Source: Comamonadaceae bacterium
Lineage (GTDB): Bacteria > Pseudomonadota > Gammaproteobacteria > Burkholderiales > Burkholderiaceae_C
Assembly (NCBI GenBank): GCA_027485235.1
Contig: JAIXRJ010000046.1
Location: forward strand, 372,001 to 436,000
Length of the DNA: 64,000 nt
Direction of reading: 5' to 3'
Shown: positions 57,561 to 64,000 of the stretch, piece by piece
Position numbering within the stretch: position 1 is the stretch's first letter
Layout of the letters: each line of letters begins with the position of its first letter
Made by a program: the position numbers and the translations under genes
The notes under the pieces: model-generated
What the model was told of the DNA's origin: nothing
Databases searched by the model: none
What the model saw: the letters and a program-made list of their open reading frames with translations, nothing else

Positions 57561-58793
57561 TCAGGACGCTGCCACCAAGGACTTCAGGTTCAACAGCATC
57601 TCATGGGCTTGTTGCTGCTCGAGTGAAAGTTGCGTCCAGCGTTTCTCAAAATCCATGACGCGGTCTTGAACCACCTGCCGCTGGTGCTTTGATGCCTGCA
57701 AGTGCCCTTCCAGTTCAGCGCGGCTGTGGCTGAGCTGCTGGATCTGTTCTTGCAGGCCGGTCAATTCGTTTTGTGAACGGGCCTGCTCTTTTTGTTGCAG
57801 CTGGACCAGCCCCTGCATTTTTTCCATCCAGGCATTTTCCAGCGCTTCACGCTCACTGGCCGCTCTCGAAAGCCCTTGCGCCAAGGCATTGTGGTGATCC
57901 TCCTGCAGGGCCTGCAGTTGCAGTTTGTGTGCCGATTGTTGTTGATCCAGCTGCTGGTCCCAAGCCGACTTGTCTTGCTGCCAAGCCTGATGCGCTTGCT
58001 GATGGGCCTGCTGAGCTTGCTGCAACTCTGACTGCAATTGCGAAATTCGGGCTTGAGACTGCATCAGGGCTTGTTCCGATTGCCGAGCCTGGTTTGCAGC
58101 TTGCTGCGTCAAGGTCAATTGATCTTTCAAACGCAGTTCTTCTTCATGCAGGGTCCTCTCCAGTTGCACCACCTTGCGCTGCAAATCCTCGGCCAATTGA
58201 AGCCCCACAGCCCGGTCTTTTTTCGCCATTTGCAAAGCCGCTTGCGCCTGTTGCAAATCCGTGCCGAGTTCGGCTGCGTGTTGACTCAAATGGCCCATCC
58301 TTGCCTCTGTCTGTGCCAAGTGGGCCTGATGGCGCTGCGCAGATTGGGCATCCTTGTCTTTCAAGGCCTGTTCATGGGCCAGTTTCAGTGTTTGCAATTG
58401 GTTTTCAACATCGCTTTTTGCGCTTGTCGTGTGCAACAACGATTGCGCCAAATGCTGAGCCTCCCCTTGCGCGCTGAGCAATTGAGACGTCTGCTCGGTG
58501 AACTCTCGCTGCAACGTATCCAGACTGTGCAAAGTCACGCCGTGTTTGCCATTCTGAAGCCGGGTGTCTTCTTCATGCAGGGTGATCCGGTCTTGCAACT
58601 CCACTTGCAATCGAGCCATGTCACGAAGCCGAGACCGGTCCGCAAACAACTGTTGATGGGCCGACAGCAACTGAAAATGCTGGGCGATGATCCACAAAAT
58701 CAGAATGGCCCAAATCAAGTCAATCAACACATTCAGAGGAGGGAGGTTCATGGACAAAGGTTCAGCGCGTGAAGAGAGAGGCAATTCGAACAT
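57561..58793 (-). CDS. Coiled-coil membrane protein of unknown function
   Basis: About 410 residues from 58793; an ATG at 58751 (MNLPPLNVLIDLIW) is a likely alternative start. A single membrane segment (LIDLIWAILILWIIA) near the N-terminus is followed by about 350 residues of Gln/Leu/Ala/Glu-rich heptads with no recognised domain. It looks like a membrane-anchored rod, comparable in build to RmuC-type or polarity scaffolds but without their catalytic parts. It converges on ggt and has a very AT-rich upstream region. Not recognised further. Confidence 0.7.
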   Translation of the reverse strand: MFELPLSSRAEPLSMNLPPLNVLIDLIWAILILWIIAQHFQLLSAHQQLFADRSRLRDMARLQVELQDRITLHEEDTRLQNGKHGVTLHSLDTLQREFTEQTSQLLSAQGEAQHLAQSLLHTTSAKSDVENQLQTLKLAHEQALKDKDAQSAQRHQAHLAQTEARMGHLSQHAAELGTDLQQAQAALQMAKKDRAVGLQLAEDLQRKVVQLERTLHEEELRLKDQLTLTQQAANQARQSEQALMQSQARISQLQSELQQAQQAHQQAHQAWQQDKSAWDQQLDQQQSAHKLQLQALQEDHHNALAQGLSRAASEREALENAWMEKMQGLVQLQQKEQARSQNELTGLQEQIQQLSHSRAELEGHLQASKHQRQVVQDRVMDFEKRWTQLSLEQQQAHEMLLNLKSLVAAS

Positions 58794-58930
58794 GAGAAAT
58801 GATATTTTATAACTTTATAATTTAATTTATAAATTTTTTAGTTAAATTAACCCTTTTCCAAAAGAGAGCCCCGCATCAGCCTGCCTGTTCAGCCTAGGGG
58901 CTGTCGGCATCCCCATCGAATGGCGCAAGC

Positions 58931-58954
58931 AAAACGGCAGCCTTGGCTGCCGTT
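58931..58954 (-). terminator. Terminator after acs
   Basis: Perfect 10 bp stem AACGGCAGCC / GGCTGCCGTT with a two-base loop. The minus strand then reads TTGCTTGC, so the T-run is short. It is 36 bases past the acs stop. Confidence 0.6.
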
Positions 58955-58989
58955 GTGCATGGATGCCGGACCCAGTCCGGCATGACCCG

Positions 58990-60951
58990 TCAGTAAGCCT
59001 GACCCAACTGGCCCAGAATCGCGGGGTTTTCCAACGTCGAGATGTCCTGCGTGATCGCTTCACCCTTGGCCAGTGAGCGCAGGAGACGGCGCATGATCTT
59101 GCCCGAACGGGTCTTGGGCAAGTTCTCGCCAAAACGGATGTCCTTGGGTTTGGCGATCGGGCCAATTTCTTTGGCGATGTGGTCGCGCAGTTGCTTGGCA
59201 ATCGCCTTGCCTTCGTCGGTGTTGGGCAGCGAACGCTTGAGCACCACAAAGGCGCAAATCGCCTCACCGGTGGTGTCGTCGGGGCGGCCCACCACGGCGG
59301 CTTCGGCCACCAACTCGGTGCAACTGACCAAGGCCGATTCGATTTCCATCGTGCCCATGCGGTGACCCGACACGTTCAGCACGTCGTCGATGCGGCCGGT
59401 GATGGTGAAGTAACCGGTTTTCTCGTCGCGGATCGCACCGTCACCTGCCAAGTAATACTTGCCCTTGAAGTCTTCCGGGTAGTAGCTTTTCTTGAAGCGC
59501 TCGGGGTCGCCCCAAATGTTGCGGATCATGGACGGCCAGGGTCGCTTGACCACCAAAATGCCGCCTTGGCCGTTGGGCATGTCTTTGCCGGTCTCGTCCA
59601 CGATGGCGGCGTGGATACCCGGGAAGGGCAAGGTGCAAGAGCCGGGCACCATGGGCGTGACGCCAGGCAATGGGGTGATCATGTGGCCACCGGTTTCGGT
59701 CTGCCAGAAGGTGTCGACGATGGGGCAATGGCCGCCACCGACGTGCTGGTGGTACCACTCCCACGCAGCGGGGTTGATCGGCTCACCGACCGAGCCCAAC
59801 AAACGCAGACTCGACAGGTCATAGCTCTTGGGGTGCACGGCATCGTTGGCTTCAGCGGCCTTGATCAGCGAGCGGATGGCGGTCGGTGCGGTGTAAAAGA
59901 TCGAGACCTTGTGGTCCTGGATCATCTTCCAGAAACGGCCCGCATCGGGGTAAGTGGGCACGCCCTCGAACACGATTTCGGTGCCGCCCAAAGCCAAGGG
60001 GCCATAGGTGATGTAGGTGTGGCCCGTGACCCAGCCGATATCGGCCGTGCACCAGAACACGTCGTCGGCCTTCAGGTCAAAAGTCCATTGGGTGGTCAAG
60101 GCCGCGTGCAGCAAATAGCCGCCGGTGCTGTGTTGCACGCCCTTGGGCTTGCCGGTGGAGCCCGAGGTGTAAAGCAAGAACAGGGGGTGCTCGGCACCGA
60201 CCCACTCGGGCTCGCAGGTGGTGGCTTGTTGGTCAGCCAGCTCGGCCATCCAATGGTCGCGGCCAGCGGTCATGGCGATGTCAGCGCCCGAGCGCTTGAC
60301 GACCAAAACATTCTGGATGGAGCCGCAACCGCCCAGGTTGATGGCGTCGTCCACGATGGCTTTGAGGGGCAGCAACTTGCCGCCGCGCACCTGGTTGTCG
60401 GCGGTGATCACGGCGACAGCGCCAGTGTCTTCGATGCGGTCGCGCAGCGACTGGGCCGAGAAGCCACCGAACACCACCGAGTGGGTCGCGCCAATGCGGG
60501 CACAGGCCTGCATAGCGGCCACGCCGTCGATCGACATGGAGATGTAGATGACCACGCGGTCACCCTTTTTGATGCCGAGGCTCTTCAAGGCATTGGCGTA
60601 TTGGCAGGTCTTGGCCAGCAGTTGGCTGTAGGTGACTTTGCTGACTTCGCCGCCGTCGGCTTCAAAAATGATGGCGGTCTTGTCGCCCAGGCCTTTTTCG
60701 ACGTTGCGGTCCAGGCAGTTGTAAGACGCGTTCAGGGTGCCGTCTTCAAACCATTTGAAGAAAGGCGCATTGGACTCGTCCAGCACCTTGGTGAAGGGGG
60801 TTTTCCAAGTGATCAGCTCTTTAGCCAGACGGGCCCAATAGCCTTCGTAATCGGTTTCGGCTTCTTTGCACAAGGCTTCGTAAGCGGGCATCCCGGAAAG
60901 GTGGGCTTTTTTCACGAAATCGGCGCTGGGTTGGTAAACAGTTGAACTCAT
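58990..60951 (-). CDS. acs: Acetyl-CoA synthetase
   Basis: 653-residue AMP-forming ligase that activates acetate. The ATP loop is [21 protein letters not shown], the acetyl-pocket region has [16 protein letters not shown], and A8 is [24 protein letters not shown]. The C-terminal catalytic Lys, a known acetylation target, is in [11 protein letters not shown]. The start at 60951 has GAGGAG upstream; the frame remains open to 61830 but that extension is antisense to the next gene. Divergent from the UPF0114 gene. Confidence 0.97.
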   Translation of the reverse strand: MSSTVYQPSADFVKKAHLSGMPAYEALCKEAETDYEGYWARLAKELITWKTPFTKVLDESNAPFFKWFEDGTLNASYNCLDRNVEKGLGDKTAIIFEADGGEVSKVTYSQLLAKTCQYANALKSLGIKKGDRVVIYISMSIDGVAAMQACARIGATHSVVFGGFSAQSLRDRIEDTGAVAVITADNQVRGGKLLPLKAIVDDAINLGGCGSIQNVLVVKRSGADIAMTAGRDHWMAELADQQATTCEPEWVGAEHPLFLLYTSGSTGKPKGVQHSTGGYLLHAALTTQWTFDLKADDVFWCTADIGWVTGHTYITYGPLALGGTEIVFEGVPTYPDAGRFWKMIQDHKVSIFYTAPTAIRSLIKAAEANDAVHPKSYDLSSLRLLGSVGEPINPAAWEWYHQHVGGGHCPIVDTFWQTETGGHMITPLPGVTPMVPGSCTLPFPGIHAAIVDETGKDMPNGQGGILVVKRPWPSMIRNIWGDPERFKKSYYPEDFKGKYYLAGDGAIRDEKTGYFTITGRIDDVLNVSGHRMGTMEIESALVSCTELVAEAAVVGRPDDTTGEAICAFVVLKRSLPNTDEGKAIAKQLRDHIAKEIGPIAKPKDIRFGENLPKTRSGKIMRRLLRSLAKGEAITQDISTLENPAILGQLGQAY

Positions 60952-61131
60952 CAGATTTGTCTCCTCAATGACATGGCGTTTTTGAAAACTGCTGCAAATG
61001 TCGGCTTTCGCTCTTACAAAGCACTGACGGACAGTTGGCTTGCACATTCTCAGGCCAGAAACAGGGCCGGACAGCCTAAAATTGGCCGCAAGAGAAGAAC
61101 CCTTCGCACTTTGAAAACAACCAGGAACCCC

Positions 61132-61734
61132 ATGTCCAAACCCGCGTCCACCACAAAACCCGCCTTGAGCCCCCTGAGCGGCTTCATCTTTGCCAGCCGT
61201 TGGCTGCAGTTGCCTCTGTATTTGGGACTGATAGCCGCACAGGCCGTGTACGTCTTCCATTTCTGGGTGGAGCTGGTGCACTTGCTGGAAGCTGCTTTTG
61301 GCAGCCAAACTGCTCTGCAAGCCCTGGTCAGCAGCATTGGTTACAAAGCCGATGCACCGCTCACGGCCCTGAATGAAACGGTGATCATGCTGGTCGTGCT
61401 GGCCCTGATTGACGTGGTCATGATTTCGAATTTGTTGATCATGGTCATTGTGGGCGGTTACGAAACCTTTGTCTCGCGCCTGAACCTCGACGGTCACCCT
61501 GACCAGCCCGAGTGGTTGAGCCATGTCAACGCCTCGGTGCTCAAGGTCAAGCTGGGCACGGCCATCATCGGCATAAGCTCGATTCACCTGCTCAAAACCT
61601 TCATCAATGCCGCCAACTACGACGAAAAAGTGCTGATGTGGCAAACCCTGATCCACATGGCTTTCTTGCTCAGCGCGATTGCCATCGCTTATGCCGACAA
61701 ACTGATGTCGCACCACGACAAGTCCGAACATTGA
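61132..61734 (+). CDS. UPF0114 (YqhA) family membrane protein
   Basis: 200 residues with four hydrophobic segments. The pattern [13 protein letters not shown] near the N-terminus, then [24 protein letters not shown] and [21 protein letters not shown], is diagnostic of the UPF0114/YqhA family. Function unknown. AGGA precedes the ATG at 61132. It lies 34 bp upstream of the fumarase gene and may share its transcript. Confidence 0.9.
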   Translation: MSKPASTTKPALSPLSGFIFASRWLQLPLYLGLIAAQAVYVFHFWVELVHLLEAAFGSQTALQALVSSIGYKADAPLTALNETVIMLVVLALIDVVMISNLLIMVIVGGYETFVSRLNLDGHPDQPEWLSHVNASVLKVKLGTAIIGISSIHLLKTFINAANYDEKVLMWQTLIHMAFLLSAIAIAYADKLMSHHDKSEH

Positions 61735-61768
61735 CCCCCTGACCCACGACTCTCCATTGGACCGACCC

Positions 61769-63322
61769 ATGACCACCCTGATCCGACAAGACGACCTGAT
61801 CGAATCCGTCGCCGCCGCCCTGCAGTACATCAGCTACTACCACCCGGCCGATTTCATCTCGCACCTGGCCCGCGCTTACGCCCGTGAGCAAAGTCCCGCC
61901 GCCAAGGACGCCATTGCGCAGATCTTGACCAACAGCAAGATGAGCGCCTTCGGCCACCGCCCGATTTGCCAGGACACCGGCATCGTCAACGTCTTTCTCG
62001 AAGTCGGCATGGAGGTGAAATTCGACGGCTTCACCGGCAGCCTGGAAGACGCTGTCAACGAAGGTGTGCGCCGAGGCTACAACTATGCTGACAACATGCT
62101 GCGCGCGTCCGTCGTGTCTGATCCGCACTTCAACCGCAAAAACACCAAGGACAACACGCCCGCCGTGATCTTCACCAGGATCGTGCCCGGCCACCATGTG
62201 CATTTGACCGTGGCGGCCAAAGGCGGCGGCAGCGAGAACAAGTCCAAGCTGATCATGCTCAACCCCGGCGACAGCATCGTGGACTGGGTTTTGAAGACCG
62301 TGCCCACCATGGGCGCGGGTTGGTGCCCGCCCGGCATGCTGGGCATCGGCATTGGCGGCACAGCCGAAAAAGCCGTGCTCTTGGCCAAGGAAAGCCTGAT
62401 GGACGACCTGGACATGTACCAGCTGCTCGAAAAATCCAGCCAAGGCGAGAAGCTCGACCCCGTCGAAGAGATGCGCCTGGAGCTGTACCACAAGGTCAAC
62501 GCCCTGGGCATTGGCGCGCAGGGCCTGGGCGGCCTCACCACCGTGCTGGACATCAAGATCAAGATGTACCCCACGCACGCGGCCAGCAAGCCCGTGGCCA
62601 TGATCCCGAACTGCGCGGCCACGCGCCACGCGCACTTCGTGCTGGACGGCTCCGGCCCCTCCTACCTTGAAGCGCCATCGCTTGACCTGTGGCCCAACGT
62701 GAACTGGACGGCCGATACCGAAAAGAGCCAGCGCGTGGACCTGAACACCCTGACCCCCGAGCAGGTCGCCGCCTGGAAACCCGGCCAGACCCTGTTGCTC
62801 AACGGCAAGATGCTGACGGGCCGCGACGCTGCGCACAAACGCATCCAGGACATGCTGGCCAAGGGCGAGCCGCTGCCCGTGGACTTCAAAAACCGCGTGA
62901 TTTATTACGTGGGCCCTGTTGACCCGGTGGGCGACGAAGCCGTGGGCCCTGCCGGCCCAACCACGGCCACCCGCATGGACGGCTTCACCGAAATGATGCT
63001 GGCCAACACCGGCCTGATCGCCATGATCGGCAAGGCCGAACGCGGCCCAGTGGCCATCGAAGCCATCAAGAAGCACAAGAGCGCCTACCTGATGGCCGTG
63101 GGTGGTGCAGCTTACCTCGTGTCCAAAGCCATCAAACACGCCCAAGTGGTGGGCTTTGCCGACATGGGCATGGAAGCCATCTACGAATTCGACGTGGTGG
63201 ACATGCCCGTGACGGTGGCTGTGGACGCGGGCGGCACCAGCGCCCACATCACGGGCCCGGCCGAATGGCAAAAACGCATCGCCACCGGCGAGTTCAAGGG
63301 CATTGGCGTCAACGCTGCTTGA
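61769..63322 (+). CDS. Fumarate hydratase, class I (iron-sulfur)
   Basis: 517-residue [4Fe-4S] hydro-lyase interconverting fumarate and malate. N-terminal alpha-type and C-terminal beta-type domains are fused, as in FumA/FumB. Cluster cysteine candidates are in [24 protein letters not shown] and [12 protein letters not shown]. The beta part has [27 protein letters not shown] and [10 protein letters not shown]. The ATG at 61769 is chosen over a TTG at 61757. Confidence 0.95.
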   Translation: MTTLIRQDDLIESVAAALQYISYYHPADFISHLARAYAREQSPAAKDAIAQILTNSKMSAFGHRPICQDTGIVNVFLEVGMEVKFDGFTGSLEDAVNEGVRRGYNYADNMLRASVVSDPHFNRKNTKDNTPAVIFTRIVPGHHVHLTVAAKGGGSENKSKLIMLNPGDSIVDWVLKTVPTMGAGWCPPGMLGIGIGGTAEKAVLLAKESLMDDLDMYQLLEKSSQGEKLDPVEEMRLELYHKVNALGIGAQGLGGLTTVLDIKIKMYPTHAASKPVAMIPNCAATRHAHFVLDGSGPSYLEAPSLDLWPNVNWTADTEKSQRVDLNTLTPEQVAAWKPGQTLLLNGKMLTGRDAAHKRIQDMLAKGEPLPVDFKNRVIYYVGPVDPVGDEAVGPAGPTTATRMDGFTEMMLANTGLIAMIGKAERGPVAIEAIKKHKSAYLMAVGGAAYLVSKAIKHAQVVGFADMGMEAIYEFDVVDMPVTVAVDAGGTSAHITGPAEWQKRIATGEFKGIGVNAA

Positions 63323-63437
63323 CCAGCGACATGCCCTCGACCCCGTCACCGATGGCACAGCCTGGCAGTTCCTTCTGGGACTTTCGCGCCGATGTCCCCG
63401 TGGACGGGACAGCAGCCATCCTTTTCTCTGTGGCCTG

Positions 63438-64000
63438 ATGAGCGCATTTCCCATTGGCGTTTTTGACAGTGGCATGGGTGGACTGAGCGTGCTGCAGGCC
63501 CTCCAAACGGAATTGCCTGCCGAGCATTTTGTGTACTGGGCGGACAGCAGACATGCCCCTTATGGTGAGAAAAACGATGCCTTTGTGCGCCAACGCAGCT
63601 TGGCCATTGCGCAGCATTTGATCGATCATCACCACATCAAAGCCTTGGTGGTCGCCTGCAACACCGCCACAGCGGCGGCCATTCACGAACTGCGCACGCA
63701 ATACCCACACCTGCCCGTGATCGGGGTCGAACCCGCTTTGAAACCCGCCCTCGCCTTGTCCAAAACCCGGCGCATCGGCGTGATCGGCACCCGCGGCACG
63801 CTGGGCAGCGACAAGTTCTACCGCCTGCTCAACAGTCTCCAAGACCAAGCCGAATTCATTGTTCAGCCCTGCAATGGCCTGGCACTGGCCATCGAAGAAA
63901 GCACCCAAGTGGCCATCTCAGAGTCTTCGCCAAAAATAAAGGCGTTGCTGCAAGACTACACGGCACAAATGGGCGAATTTGGAGATGCACCGGGCCAGAT
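63438..64000 (+). CDS. murI: Glutamate racemase (3' end cut by the window)
   Basis: The first 187 codons of MurI, which supplies D-glutamate for peptidoglycan. PIGVFDSGMGGLSVLQAL and ACNTATAAAIHELR carry the first catalytic Cys and its partner Asp/Ser, and YWADSRHAPYGEK is also typical. The second catalytic Cys lies beyond the window end. The ATG at 63438 gives the family N-terminus. No stop codon occurs up to base 64000. It follows the fumarase gene by 115 bp. Confidence 0.95.
   Translation, partial: MSAFPIGVFDSGMGGLSVLQALQTELPAEHFVYWADSRHAPYGEKNDAFVRQRSLAIAQHLIDHHHIKALVVACNTATAAAIHELRTQYPHLPVIGVEPALKPALALSKTRRIGVIGTRGTLGSDKFYRLLNSLQDQAEFIVQPCNGLALAIEESTQVAISESSPKIKALLQDYTAQMGEFGDAPGQ

Noticed and set aside
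58990..61830. A 946-codon minus-strand open frame extending acs far upstream
   Set aside because: Acs homologues start at the ATG at 60951, which has a good ribosome binding site. The extension is antisense to the UPF0114 gene and is not protein-like.
61670..63475. A 601-codon minus-strand frame opposite the fumarase gene
   Set aside because: It is His/Gly-rich antisense sequence over a clear fumarase; long antisense frames are common in GC-rich DNA.
1..64000. CRISPR arrays, rRNA genes, prophage and complete insertion sequences
   Set aside because: No regularly spaced repeats, rRNA segments, phage structural genes or transposase genes were recognised.

Overview
The window looks like a chromosomal segment of a betaproteobacterium of the order Burkholderiales, most likely family Comamonadaceae (a Limnohabitans- or Rhodoferax-like organism). 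The signs are a fairly GC-rich background, a tripartite-tricarboxylate (Bug-type) solute receptor, an EarP/EF-P pair with Arg32 in EF-P, a polyhydroxyalkanoate phasin with a TGC-rich PhaR-like upstream site, and surE-pcm-nlpD gene order. The genus is inference. About 53 protein genes and two tRNA genes are supported. The last gene (murI) is cut by the window end.

Layout: 0.4-13 kb holds core metabolism and maintenance. It contains a malonyl-CoA synthetase with a Bug receptor, lgt, ilvD, a GlcG-like protein, a Bax-inhibitor-1 protein, rlmD, a frameshifted 3'-5' exonuclease gene, then nlpD, pcm and surE, and a quinone oxidoreductase. The accessory part is 13.2-21.7 kb. It has a lone APS kinase gene, then a tightly packed plus-strand surface-sugar operon: rfbF, rfbG, rfbH, two halves of a transketolase and an extended SDR. 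A glycosyltransferase-like gene follows, then AT-rich sequence without genes up to a tRNA-His. 21.7-24.2 kb interleaves tRNA-His, ppiD, tRNA-Val and hupB on the minus strand. 24.4-30.1 kb has a tartrate/D-malate dehydrogenase, a haloacetate-dehalogenase-like hydrolase, an EamA transporter, pgsA and uvrC. 30.2-33.0 kb has earP, efp and a LOG-family gene.

From 44.9 down to 33.0 kb, eleven minus-strand genes run almost without gaps and mostly overlap by 4 bp: a deacetylase-like protein, a thioesterase, a nitroreductase, a LivH-LivM fusion with LivG and LivF, pncB, an ion antiporter, a D-2-hydroxyacid dehydrogenase, rmuC and an MFS transporter. 45-64 kb holds a phasin, a patatin-like lipoprotein divergent from a Fur-boxed iron-binding protein, an ArnT-like transferase with a flippase-like protein, ahpC/ahpF, a DUF423 protein, cfa, a short-chain dehydrogenase behind a strong palindrome, a gamma-glutamyltransferase, a coiled-coil membrane protein, acs, a UPF0114 protein, a class I fumarase and murI.

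The best candidate for an undescribed system is the 14.2-20.1 kb operon. RfbF/G/H should make CDP-4-keto-3,6-dideoxyglucose. The adjacent split transketolase and SDR suggest that a two-carbon ketol unit is then added and reduced, giving a branched-chain CDP-sugar. That would parallel yersiniose synthesis but use a transketolase instead of the acetolactate-synthase-like YerE. This is inference from gene content. Other points of note are a hydrolase that keeps all eight residues known to matter in fluoroacetate dehalogenase, a one-base frameshift in an otherwise intact exonuclease gene, and tandem hairpins between ahpC and ahpF.
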